Below, piece by piece: positions 1 through 5,587 of a DNA stretch of 7,568 nucleotides. The translations under genes and the position numbers were made by a program. This stretch comes from an uncultured Oxalobacter sp. (GTDB lineage Bacteria > Pseudomonadota > Gammaproteobacteria > Burkholderiales > Burkholderiaceae_D). The first letter of the stretch is position 1. Each line of letters starts with the position of its first letter. The stretch is from the NCBI GenBank assembly GCA_937916185.1, contig CALGGD010000419.1, positions 1 through 7,568 on the forward strand, written 5' to 3'. The notes under the pieces were generated by a model. That model made no database searches, was not told the origin of the DNA, and worked only from the letters and a program-made list of their open reading frames with translations.

Positions 1-296
1 TGCCCTTCCCCTCTCTCTCCGTTGGTGTATTGGTCTTCAATGGTAATGAACTGACCGCCACAGTCACTCTTCGCACGGATGACGGTAATGTCTTTGCCAT
101 CTTCAATCTTCAACCAGACCTGCCCGGTGTCGTTCTTGATGGTGTTTTCTGTCACCTTATAATCACTGGTATAGATATAGTAGGTCTTTTCCCCACTCTG
201 CCTGACAGGCAGCCATTCCCCTTCCTGCGCCATGGCAGGTGCCATGACAGCGGCTGTGCAAATGGCAAGCATCAAGCCTGCAATCCATTTTCCCAT
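1..296 (-). CDS. Secreted small protein, surface-adhesin E-like (partial at left edge)
   Basis: Open reading frame on the minus strand with no stop in 98 codons; its 3' end lies outside the window. It starts with a clear Sec signal peptide (MGKWIAGLMLAICTAAVMA, then PAMA and probable cleavage before QEGEW). The mature part begins EWLPVRQSGEKTYYIYTSD and continues with QVWLKIEDG and a single Cys in SDCGGQF. This layout (Trp near the mature N-terminus, a 'tyyi' strand, a 'vW.k' strand, then a Cys-containing strand) resembles the small periplasmic or surface proteins of the Adhesin_E family, whose members are often uncharacterised. The start is supported by an AAAGGAA Shine-Dalgarno 7 bases before the ATG. 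It lies 110 bases downstream of the 208-residue gene on the same strand, so co-transcription is possible. The CDS call is firm; the family assignment is tentative. Confidence 0.8.
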   Translation of the reverse strand, partial: MGKWIAGLMLAICTAAVMAPAMAQEGEWLPVRQSGEKTYYIYTSDYKVTENTIKNDTGQVWLKIEDGKDITVIRAKSDCGGQFITIEDQYTNGERGEG

Positions 297-406
297 AACA
301 ATTCCTTTCAGGGGCTGGTCAGAAAAGACCATCCACCTGTCCCAGTAGATGACACACATTACTGACAGTTTTCCATGTCTGTCCTGTTTTGGCAAGACAG
401 GTTGAA

Positions 407-1033
407 TCAAAGCTCGAGCGATTGCTGCCAGCTGCGGAAAACCTCATGCTGGAGCTCAGGAGAGAAGACATCTTCCCAGGTATAGCCGGCAACTTCAACC
501 GCCTTGAGGCGGTCGGCGACACAGGCACGCAGTGGATCAATCAGGTTCTCAGTAACAGCGGTTATCTTGCCGTCCTGGAAACGGATAAGCCCACGGTCAT
601 ACTGCCCGCCGAAGAGGTTCCGTTCATCTGGATGCGCATAATAATCAAAAGGATCCTGCTTATGATTCCGTGGGGTATAGGCAAGGAGGCGGATATCAAA
701 CACATCCCCTTTCCCTGTTTTATTGAGGCTTTGTCCAAACGCATGCTCCAAAGCCGATACGATGGCACTGCCATGGGAATCAAAGAAATGCGCCTGTTCA
801 GGCCGTGTCATTTCGCGGCCAATGAGGAAGGGACGCCCGGGACGTTCGCGCATCGCTTTGAGATGGGCATCTATCGGACGGCTCCGCCTGTTCTCAGGCA
901 CTGTATGGAATTCAAAGGCATCACAGCAGACGGTGTAGTAGATGTCTCCGACAAGCAGGAATGTCATATCAGGCAGTTCCGCCAATGCCGCCTCAAGTTC
1001 TTCGCCTGTCAATCCTGTTTCTGCTGTTTCCAT
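407..1033 (-). CDS. Hypothetical cytoplasmic protein, 208 aa
   Basis: I do not recognise this protein. From the ATG at 1033 it gives 208 residues (METAETGLTGEELEAALAEL... to ...RSWQQSLEL). It has no signal peptide or membrane segment and is rich in charged and aromatic residues. Notable stretches are DIYYTVCCDAFEFH (about residues 29-42), REMTRPEQAHFFDSHG, DPFDYYAHPDERNLFGGQYD and RGLIRFQDGKITA. The last looks like a beta-hairpin, and the whole reads as a mixed alpha/beta domain. The frame stays open upstream to 1270, but those 79 codons read like non-coding sequence (many Cys, Trp, Pro and Arg), so I prefer 1033. A CATAAT -10 about 40 bases upstream also fits this start. No good Shine-Dalgarno precedes it, so the start is uncertain. 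The opposite strand is also open over most of this length, but its translation has no protein-like character. Confidence 0.72.
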   Translation of the reverse strand: METAETGLTGEELEAALAELPDMTFLLVGDIYYTVCCDAFEFHTVPENRRSRPIDAHLKAMRERPGRPFLIGREMTRPEQAHFFDSHGSAIVSALEHAFGQSLNKTGKGDVFDIRLLAYTPRNHKQDPFDYYAHPDERNLFGGQYDRGLIRFQDGKITAVTENLIDPLRACVADRLKAVEVAGYTWEDVFSPELQHEVFRSWQQSLEL

Positions 1034-1075
1034 GGAACCATCTGGTTGGTTGTCTTGGGTTTGCCCCCATACGGC

Positions 1076-1081
1076 ATTATG
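1076..1081 (-). promoter_or_regulatory. Candidate -10 box for the 208-aa gene
   Basis: On the minus strand this reads CATAAT (5 of 6 to the sigma70 -10). About 18 bases upstream is GTCACA (4 of 6 to TTGACA). The predicted transcript would start near 1069, leaving a leader of roughly 35 bases before the ATG at 1033. Weak evidence by eye only. Confidence 0.3.
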
Positions 1082-1195
1082 GCAAAATCCAGCGGGATTT
1101 GTGACGTTTTGGCAGAACATCGGCTTACAACGTGGACTTACGGCAACAGGCTCCAGCCGGCATTTCACAGACATGCCCACCATTTTGCCCCAGCC

Positions 1196-1224
1196 ATGCC
1201 TGGATAAACCCAAATGCCAGGCAT
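1196..1224. repeat. Inverted repeat ATGCCTGG-N13-CCAGGCAT
   Basis: Two perfect 8-base arms separated by 13 bases, the right arm itself lying in the 11-base palindrome ATGCCAGGCAT. It sits between two divergent genes. CAGGCAT recurs at 1281-1287, overlapping the candidate -10 of the plus-strand gene. It could be an operator for a regulator or simply a hairpin; no regulator in the window is an obvious partner. Confidence 0.4.
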
Positions 1225-1261
1225 ATGACAGGAACCGGCCCGGCCACCTGTTCTTTAATGG

Positions 1262-1290
1262 TTGACGCATTTTCCACTGGCAGGCATGAT
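1262..1290 (+). promoter_or_regulatory. Candidate sigma70 promoter for the 24-residue-repeat gene
   Basis: TTGACG at 1262-1267 (5 of 6), a 17-base spacer, then CATGAT at 1285-1290 (4 of 6). Transcription would start near 1297, about 37 bases before the ATG at 1334. Spacing is ideal but the -10 is only fair. Confidence 0.4.
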
Positions 1291-1333
1291 GTCATCAATA
1301 AACTACTGGCGGCAAAAACAGGAGCTTCATGCC

Positions 1334-2641
1334 ATGGCGACCAATGATTATTCCTCCCCCCTCACCAGTCCTGTCCCGATTGAACTCATCCACCAGGTGA
1401 AACAGGATCCAGACAGCATCATCTCTGTATCAACCGATGCCGTCACGCCAGAACTTTGCATGCTTGCCGTCTCACACAAGCCGGAACTGCTGGCAAAGCT
1501 CCCGCCAGCCATCTTGACTGAACGTTTCTGCGACAAAGCCATGGACAAGCATCCAGAAGTGTTTCCCTATCTTCCAGAGGACTTCAAGACACCTGAACGC
1601 TGCATGGCAGCAGTCAGGCACGATGCAGATGCCCTCCAGTCTGTACCAGGCCCCATGATGACGGAAGAACTCTGCTCCCTGGCCGTCGAGGTTGATGGCG
1701 GAAGCCTGCGTTTTGTGCCGGAGGCCCTGAAAACCCGGGAACTCTGCGAGAAGGCGGTTGAAAACACGCCCATGGCCTTGCAGTCTGTTCCTGAAGAACG
1801 CCGTACTGAAGCACTTTGCCAGTCTGCATTGGACAGGCATCCTGGCACCATCCGTTTCGTCCCCATACATTTGATGACAGAAGAACGGATACTGGCGGCC
1901 ATCGGCCATGATGCGGATATCCTCCAATATCTCCCAAAGAAAACCTTCACGCCCAAGGTCTGCCGCCAAACCATCCAGAAAAACCCGATGTCCCTGGCAT
2001 ATATCCCGGAAAAGCTGAAAACCGGTAAACTCTGCCAGCTGGCTGTTGAACTCAACGGCATGGCTTTGGAATTTGTGCCGAAGAAAAAGAAAACCGCCAT
2101 CTGCTGCCTGACCGCCGTACTGGTTTCGCCTGGCGCAATCGGATTTGTTCCGGAAAAACAGCTTTCGCCCGTCCTATGCCGTATCGCCGTGAGGAAGGAA
2201 AGCACCCTGCTCAATGTGATTCCGCCCAAGAAACGGTCACCGGAACTGTGCCGGATTGCTGTCCAAGGCGATGGACTCATGCTTTGCGCTGTGCCAGAGA
2301 AACTGAAAACCGGCAAACTCTGCGCACTGGCTGTTCAACAAAATGGCGCAGCCTTGCAATATGTCCCGGATGAACTGCGTACTTATGGACTCTGCCAGCA
2401 GGCGGTTTCTGTATTGCCGGCAGCCCTTGAATTTGTACCTGATGAACTGCGGGATGCGGACCTATGCCTTGCGGCAGTGGAAAACAATGGGATGGCACTG
2501 CAGTTTGTACCCGAACCCCTTGTAACCAAGGAACTTTGCTGGACAGCGGTCACAAGACACCGGCGTGCCATCACATTTGTGCCAAAGACACTGCGTACCC
2601 CCGACCTGAACAGGCTGGCACGGTCCAAGAAAAAAGGCTGA
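1334..2641 (+). CDS. Tandem 24-residue Cys-repeat protein, helical solenoid candidate
   Basis: A 435-residue protein built almost entirely of repeats. After 31 residues (themselves ending in a degenerate half-repeat) come 16 repeats of exactly 24 residues from residue 32 to 415, then a 20-residue partial repeat ending SKKKG. The consensus by eye is [VIL]-P-x-x-L-x-T-x-x-L-C-x-x-A-V-x(5)-A-L-x-[FY]. Cys at position 11 is kept in 15 of 16 repeats; repeat 7 has Ile. The pattern fits short helix-turn-helix units stacking into a superhelix, like the uncharacterised DUF4116 type and similar 24-25-residue repeats, usually protein-binding scaffolds. There is no signal peptide or membrane segment, so it is probably cytoplasmic unless exported by a non-Sec route. 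The start at 1334 follows an AGGAG at 9 bases; the longer frame from 1262 has no ribosome site and contains the promoter. Long open frames on the opposite strand are by-products of the repeat periodicity. Function unknown. Confidence 0.9.
   Translation: MATNDYSSPLTSPVPIELIHQVKQDPDSIISVSTDAVTPELCMLAVSHKPELLAKLPPAILTERFCDKAMDKHPEVFPYLPEDFKTPERCMAAVRHDADALQSVPGPMMTEELCSLAVEVDGGSLRFVPEALKTRELCEKAVENTPMALQSVPEERRTEALCQSALDRHPGTIRFVPIHLMTEERILAAIGHDADILQYLPKKTFTPKVCRQTIQKNPMSLAYIPEKLKTGKLCQLAVELNGMALEFVPKKKKTAICCLTAVLVSPGAIGFVPEKQLSPVLCRIAVRKESTLLNVIPPKKRSPELCRIAVQGDGLMLCAVPEKLKTGKLCALAVQQNGAALQYVPDELRTYGLCQQAVSVLPAALEFVPDELRDADLCLAAVENNGMALQFVPEPLVTKELCWTAVTRHRRAITFVPKTLRTPDLNRLARSKKKG
1427..2638 (+). 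repeat. 72-base tandem coding repeats (16 full plus one partial)
   Basis: The DNA encoding the 24-residue units has an exact 72-base period with no indels over 16 copies. Copies are well diverged at DNA level except units 9 (2003-2074) and 13 (2291-2362), which share almost the whole stretch coding PEKLKTGKLC (about 20 of 21 bases identical over CTGAAAACCGG to CTCTGC). Confidence 0.9.
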
Positions 2642-2648
2642 CCTTACT

Positions 2649-2678
2649 GGACGGGACATGCTTCCCGCCATCCCGTCC
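2649..2678. terminator. Candidate hairpin between convergent genes
   Basis: GGACGGGA (2649-2656) pairs perfectly with TCCCGTCC (2671-2678) across a 14-base loop; an alternative shorter hairpin CGGGA/TCCCG (2652-2656/2663-2667) has a 6-base loop. It occupies the 45-base gap between two converging genes, where a shared terminator is expected. Neither side has a strong T-run, so intrinsic termination is uncertain. Confidence 0.45.
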
Positions 2679-2686
2679 TTATCCGG

Positions 2687-3259
2687 TCATTCGCCGTCCA
2701 CGTTGTACTGCACGGCATTTGAATACTTGAGGATGCTGAATCTGCCGTTCTTGAAATCCAGCAGGAAAGACCCCGACCCATACTCGCCCAGGGAACCTGC
2801 GAAATACAGCAATGTGCTGTCCTCCGCATAGTGGATATCCATGTCTGAGAAAACCATTTTCTCCCCGGAATCCATAAACCCTGTGAACGGCGCAATATCA
2901 AGGTCATAAACCCGTCCAGTCTTCACATCCACCAAGATAGGATTCAGGCAGCTTGTCCCACATCCCGGCATAGCCAAGATATAATGCCCCCCGAAATTCA
3001 CCTGCCCCCCTTTCAGCGCACGCCGCAGATAGGTGCGGTAACTATGATGGCGGTCAGAAATATCCTTGGCAAAAGGGCCATGATAGACAGGTACCTGATA
3101 GGCTTTAGGATTGACTGACGGGAAACGCTCAGTCAATGGCGGAACCTTTTTTGGGGAAGCTGACAGCGGAGCCGCCTGATACTGTTCAGCGTGGGCCTGC
3201 ATGGAAAACGGCAGCAGGCACAGGCTGCCAAGCAGTATGGAAAGCAGGGATTTCCTCAT
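2687..3259 (-). CDS. Secreted hypothetical protein with GCGTSC motif, 190 aa
   Basis: A 190-residue exported protein of unknown function. Residues 1-24 are a Sec signal peptide (MRKSLLSILLGSLCLLPFSM, then QAHA and cleavage before EQYQ). A Pro-rich linker follows, then a conserved-looking core: NFGGHYILAMPGCGTSC (about residues 88-104), NPILVDVKTGRVYDL, and a C-terminal beta-rich part with LLYFAGSLGEYGSGSFLLDF. I recall 'GHY.i..wGCG..C....vvD.ktG.v' as typical of uncharacterised periplasmic proteins in many Gram-negatives. Cys100 and Cys104 could form a disulfide in the periplasm. The start at 3259 is chosen because GAGAGG lies 5 bases upstream and the signal peptide begins there; the open frame further upstream to 3370 is non-coding in character. 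The gene converges with the 24-residue-repeat gene. No enzyme activity is evident. Confidence 0.87.
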   Translation of the reverse strand: MRKSLLSILLGSLCLLPFSMQAHAEQYQAAPLSASPKKVPPLTERFPSVNPKAYQVPVYHGPFAKDISDRHHSYRTYLRRALKGGQVNFGGHYILAMPGCGTSCLNPILVDVKTGRVYDLDIAPFTGFMDSGEKMVFSDMDIHYAEDSTLLYFAGSLGEYGSGSFLLDFKNGRFSILKYSNAVQYNVDGE

Positions 3260-3297
3260 CGTACACCTCTCTTTTCTGGGAACCGGACATGGTTTCC

Positions 3298-3303
3298 ATT
3301 GTA
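3298..3303 (-). promoter_or_regulatory. Candidate -10 box for the 190-aa secreted protein gene
   Basis: TACAAT on the minus strand (5 of 6). Transcription would start near 3291, about 32 bases before the ATG at 3259. The region 17-18 bases upstream (TTCCTT) is a poor -35. Confidence 0.33.
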
Positions 3304-3447
3304 TCGGTGAATCATCACGGCAAGGAAGGTTTCCGCAACGGCAAAGGCCCTGAAATCTGCCAAATGACACATTTTCCCATCCATTCCCATGCCATGAAAT
3401 TTTTACAAATCAAAAAAAGCGCCATTGTCGAAACAAAACATCCTGAA

Positions 3448-3468
3448 AATGATATTTCAAAAATCATT
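3448..3468. promoter_or_regulatory. Operator-like dyad AATGAT-N9-ATCATT upstream of the porin promoter
   Basis: Perfect 6-base arms spaced by 9 bases, ending 2 bases before the TTGACA. A second, wider pair TGATATTT (3450-3457) and AAATATCA (3499-3506) brackets the same -35. The half-site is reminiscent of Fur half-sites (AATGAT/ATCATT), but the spacing is not that of a canonical Fur box. In such AT-rich DNA, chance is a serious alternative. Confidence 0.3.
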
Positions 3469-3470
3469 AA

Positions 3471-3501
3471 TTGACACAAAATATAAATAAATCCAAATAA
3501 A
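3471..3501 (+). promoter_or_regulatory. Candidate porin promoter with consensus -35
   Basis: TTGACA at 3471-3476 matches the sigma70 -35 exactly and follows AT-rich DNA. No perfect -10 lies at 17 bases; the best nearby match is AATAAA at 3496-3501 (4 of 6, spacer 19). If this is the start region, the porin mRNA has a leader of roughly 120 bases, as regulated outer-membrane protein genes often do. Confidence 0.4.
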
Positions 3502-3629
3502 TATCATCTGAAGACGCAAAAACATATCGAATCAGTTAAAAAAGCGCGACAATCGTATCAACAGCATGAAGGATGTATTCAATCCATAAGGCATGCGCGG
3601 CAGGATACTTACCTCTCAGGGGGAAAATG

Positions 3630-4778
3630 ATGAAAAGAACATTGATTGCGTTGGCAGTGTTGGGGGCAGCATCAGGTGCCGCCATTGCACAGTCCAACGT
3701 CACTATCTACGGGATTGTTGATACCGGCTATGTCAAGAAAACCGGTGAAGACCTGAAAATGGACAGCAACCTGGACAACCGTATCGGTTTCAAGGCGATT
3801 GAAGACCTGGGTGGCGGCCTGAAAGCCACGATGAACCTGGAAAAACGTTTCAACCTGAATGACGGCACCAACCGTTCTGACCATGGAAAAGACTGGGAAG
3901 GCGCTGCCAATGTCGGCATCAAGAGTGACTGCTGGGGTGCTTTTGTCCTAGGACGGGTCAATGAACTGCCGACTGAAGCCATCCGCCGTTTTGACCCATT
4001 CGACCAGGATGGCGTCGGTGCGATGATTGAATCCACCCAGCGTTCTGAAGCCATTGACAATACCATCCGTTACGATTCGCCGACCTGGAACGGTTTCAAT
4101 GCCAAGGCAAGCTATTCCCTGGGCAAGAACATGAACAGCAGTTCCCGGACCATTGACCATGTACTGGTCGATGACACCAACCACAGCCGTGGTTATGACA
4201 ATGATGGCTATGCGTTGGGCCTGAATTACACCAACGGAGGCTGGGATTTCACGGCAAACTATTCCGTCCTGGCTGACTCCAACCGCTCTTCTGTCTGGAA
4301 TGCCGGTGCCGCCTACAGCTGGGATACCGTGAAGGTTTCCCTGCTCTACCAGATGACGCGTGACAAGGGGGCAAAAGAAGGGGATTACTCCGCATGGGCT
4401 GATGGCTCGACATACCACAGCCCATCGCTCAGCGGCATCAACTGGAAAGAGGACGGTATTGCCAACGACTATGTCCAGAAGCAGTGGTTGGCAGGATTGG
4501 AATGGAAAGTCGGCCCTGGCCGTCTGAATGCTTCTTTCCAGTATGTTGACGCGGAATTCAACGGTGGCAAGAACCTGGGAGATGCCGACATCTATAAATA
4601 TGCTGTCGGTTACACCTATGACCTGAGCAAACGCACCAGCCTGTATGGTATCGTAGCCTACAGCGACTGGGATGACGAAGGTGCACTGGGCAGTCAGTTC
4701 GCTGGCAACGGTGCAGGTCAGGGTATCGACCAGGACAAGACCACCTCTTTCCAGGTCGGTATCACCCACAAGTTCTAA
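3630..4778 (+). CDS. Outer-membrane porin, Gram-negative (betaproteobacterial) type
   Basis: A 382-residue general porin forming a water-filled beta-barrel, by family a 16-stranded trimer in the outer membrane. It begins with a Sec signal peptide (MKRTLIALAVLGAASGAAIA, cleavage before QSNVTIYG), the hallmark N-terminus of the Burkholderia/Neisseria/Bordetella porin family. Further family traits are DNRIGFKAIEDLGGGLKATM near the start, GAFVLGRVNELP, NTIRYDSPTWNGFNAKASYS, alternating hydrophobic strands, KYAVGYTYDLSKRTSLYGIV late, and a terminal Phe (FQVGITHKF) that serves as the BAM recognition signal. Two adjacent ATGs lie at 3627 and 3630. AGGGGG at 3618-3623 leaves 6 bases to the second, which also gives the standard MKRTL start; the upstream extension from 3573 is not needed. 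The gene appears monocistronic, with its own long leader and a strong terminator. Pore selectivity cannot be read from the sequence. Confidence 0.96.
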   Translation: MKRTLIALAVLGAASGAAIAQSNVTIYGIVDTGYVKKTGEDLKMDSNLDNRIGFKAIEDLGGGLKATMNLEKRFNLNDGTNRSDHGKDWEGAANVGIKSDCWGAFVLGRVNELPTEAIRRFDPFDQDGVGAMIESTQRSEAIDNTIRYDSPTWNGFNAKASYSLGKNMNSSSRTIDHVLVDDTNHSRGYDNDGYALGLNYTNGGWDFTANYSVLADSNRSSVWNAGAAYSWDTVKVSLLYQMTRDKGAKEGDYSAWADGSTYHSPSLSGINWKEDGIANDYVQKQWLAGLEWKVGPGRLNASFQYVDAEFNGGKNLGDADIYKYAVGYTYDLSKRTSLYGIVAYSDWDDEGALGSQFAGNGAGQGIDQDKTTSFQVGITHKF

Positions 4779-4799
4779 TCTCGGTTAGAACCTGACCTT

Positions 4800-4819
4800 G
4801 GGGCTTCCCCGGAAGCCTC
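4800..4819 (+). other. First of two tandem hairpins after the porin gene
   Basis: GGGGCTTC (4800-4807) pairs with GAAGCCTC (4812-4819) around a CCCG loop, with one G-T pair. It lies 21 bases after the porin stop and is not followed by a T-run. It may protect the mRNA 3' end or assist the terminator that follows. Confidence 0.5.
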
Positions 4820-4835
4820 CCAAAATGGGTAACGT

Positions 4836-4866
4836 AAAAGGCTCTCTTCGGAGAGCCTTTTCTGTT
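4836..4866 (+). terminator. Strong intrinsic terminator of the porin gene
   Basis: AAAAGGCTCTC (4836-4846) pairs over all 11 bases with GAGAGCCTTTT (4851-4861) around a TTCG tetraloop closed by C-G, the exceptionally stable UUCG fold. It is followed by CTGTTTTAT. The A-rich left side makes it plausible in both orientations. Confidence 0.93.
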
Positions 4867-4876
4867 TTATAAAAAA

Positions 4877-4905
4877 TATACCCAAAAACTGAAAATTGGT
4901 ATAAT
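4877..4905 (+). promoter_or_regulatory. Promoter of the HigBA-like operon
   Basis: The exact consensus -10 TATAAT lies at 4900-4905, with a weak -35 TATACC at 4877-4882 (17-base spacer). Transcription would start near 4911-4912, about 27 bases before the toxin ATG. It is embedded in the operator palindrome and therefore probably repressed by the antitoxin. Confidence 0.6.
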
Positions 4906-4911
4906 AATACC
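4878..4911. promoter_or_regulatory. Operator: GGTAT-N4-ATACC palindrome plus an extra ATACC half-site
   Basis: A perfect inverted repeat GGTAT (4898-4902), AATA, ATACC (4907-4911) overlaps the -10 box of the TA promoter. A third half-site ATACCC lies at 4878-4883, over the -35. Such palindromes over the promoter are the usual autoregulatory sites of TA modules. The XRE antitoxin encoded just downstream is the obvious candidate to bind it. Confidence 0.6.
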
Positions 4912-4937
4912 CATTATAGAAGCAAGACAGTGCAAAA

Positions 4938-5236
4938 ATGGAATGGACAGTGGTTTTATCCAATCAGGTCAGAAGGCAACAGAAGAAACTGCCGAAATTG
5001 GTTCAGGATGCTTTGCTGGCACTTCTTTATGTGATCTTCAGGTAAAAGGATCAGAAGCCGTTGGTTGGCGGAATTACAGCAGGCTTACTGGAAAGAAGGA
5101 TTTTTTCCACTGTCATTTGAATAAACGTCATCCCCGTTATGTTGCTGTCTGGAAGCTGGAATCAGAAATCATTAAATTGATAGAGGTCAGATATGTTGGA
5201 ACTCACGAAGGTGTCAACTACAACCGGATTGATTGA
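4938..5236 (+). pseudogene. RelE/HigB-like toxin gene, frameshifted
   Basis: Two halves of one small toxin lie in two frames. From the ATG at 4938 the first frame reads MEWTVVLSNQVRRQQKKLPK, then LVQDALLALLY, and stops at TAA 5043-5045. The second frame continues DLQVKGSEAVGWRNYSRLTG, then KKDFFHCHLNKRHPRYVAVW and IIKLIEVRYVGTHEGVNYNR, stopping at 5236. Together they match, without gaps, the RelE-superfamily layout I know (N-terminal 'WTV', 'LP..VQ..L..LL.E', 'W.NY.KL', 'HCHLKKG.P.YVAVW', 'K.I.L.EV.YVGTHE'). These toxins are ribosome-dependent mRNA interferases of about 95-100 residues. The break lies near 5028-5036 and is explained by an extra TG in TATGTGATC (or loss of one base). I see no standard -1 slippery heptamer in the overlap, so decay or a sequence error is likelier than programmed frameshifting. 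The 3' end overlaps the antitoxin start by 44 bases. The Shine-Dalgarno is weak. Confidence 0.85.
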
Positions 5237-5570
5237 ATACCGGTTTTCTGTCCCGCCTCTTGGTGCGGAGAAAATCGAAAATGCTGTCAAGGCTATCCTT
5301 GAAATGGCAAAGGATCAGGCAGCCGTTGATAATCGGGAAGATGATGCTAAAACCTATTCCATAGAAGAAGTTTTTGGCCCGAAAGATTCTGCTGCGGTTC
5401 TACGGGGGTTTCGATACCGCGATGACCTGACACAGAAACAGGTTGCTGATGCGATTGGTTCAACGCAACATCGGATTTCTGAATTGGAGAATGGCATCCG
5501 GAAAATCTCTAAAAAGATGGCGGAACGGTTGGCGGTCTTCTTCAAGACTTCACCGGCTGTTTTTTTATAA
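5193..5570 (+). CDS. XRE-family antitoxin (HigA-like), 125 aa
   Basis: The antitoxin partner of the broken RelE-like toxin. The N-terminal part (MLELTKVSTTTGLIEYRF, then IENAVKAILEMAKD) is probably the toxin-neutralising arm. A linker with YSIEEVFGPKDSAAVLRGFR leads into a helix-turn-helix of the XRE/Cro type at about residues 78-118 (LTQKQVADAIGSTQHRISEL, then ENGIRKISKKMAERLA), with the QKQVADAIG and TQHRISELE helices as turn and recognition helix. It ends FFKTSPAVFL. The ATG at 5193 follows AGAGG by 6 bases, and the start lies inside the toxin gene's 3' end, as is usual for toxin-first (HigBA-type) modules. It should repress its own promoter through the palindrome at 4898-4911. The gene is intact although its toxin is not. 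Confidence 0.93.
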   Translation: MLELTKVSTTTGLIEYRFSVPPLGAEKIENAVKAILEMAKDQAAVDNREDDAKTYSIEEVFGPKDSAAVLRGFRYRDDLTQKQVADAIGSTQHRISELENGIRKISKKMAERLAVFFKTSPAVFL

Positions 5571-5587
5571 ATTTTGTGGATGTGGTC

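Larger units (their letters stand above)
1034..1333. other. Divergent intergenic region, 300 bases
   Basis: This stretch separates the divergent 208-aa and 24-residue-repeat genes. Apart from the two candidate promoters, it holds a long inverted repeat (ATGCCTGG at 1196-1203, CCAGGCAT at 1217-1224), an embedded perfect palindrome ATGCCAGGCAT (1214-1224), and a third copy of CAGGCAT at 1281-1287. Frames are open through it on both strands, but the translations look non-coding. I see no RNA gene. Confidence 0.5.
3260..3629. other. AT-rich divergent regulatory region upstream of the porin
   Basis: This 370-base gap has no gene I can support. Its right two thirds (about 3395-3545) are strongly AT-rich, with A-tracts resembling UP-element or nucleoid-protein binding DNA. 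It contains a consensus -35, an operator-like dyad, and about 120 bases of probable untranslated leader before the porin start. The plus-strand frame open across 3136-3474 is not protein-like. Confidence 0.5.

Noticed and set aside
383..401. CCTGT-N9-ACAGG hairpin after the 208-aa gene stop
   Set aside because: Only 5 base pairs with a 9-base loop and no T-run; too weak to call a terminator.
389..1207. Long plus-strand open frame (272 codons) opposite the 208-aa gene
   Set aside because: Its translation is rich in Cys, His, Trp and Arg with no domain-like pattern and no ribosome site; the minus-strand frame reads far more like a protein.
1567..2316. Long minus-strand open frame (249 codons) with its own repeats
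   Set aside because: It is the complement of the 72-base coding repeats; the periodicity keeps the opposite frame open. Its translation is a low-complexity Ser/Gly shadow.
1427..2638. Possible CRISPR array because of regular repeats
   Set aside because: The 72-base units are diverged coding repeats in one frame, with no identical repeats separated by unique spacers.
3448..3468. Fur box upstream of the porin
   Set aside because: The half-sites resemble Fur half-sites, but the 9-base spacing does not fit the canonical 19-base box; kept only as a generic dyad.
3948..4769. Minus-strand open frame (273 codons) opposite the porin
   Set aside because: The porin on the plus strand is unmistakable; the opposite frame has no start site or family features.
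5010..5045. Programmed -1 frameshift in the toxin gene
   Set aside because: No X-XXY-YYZ slippery heptamer is present in the overlap and no strong downstream stem was seen; a TG duplication is simpler.
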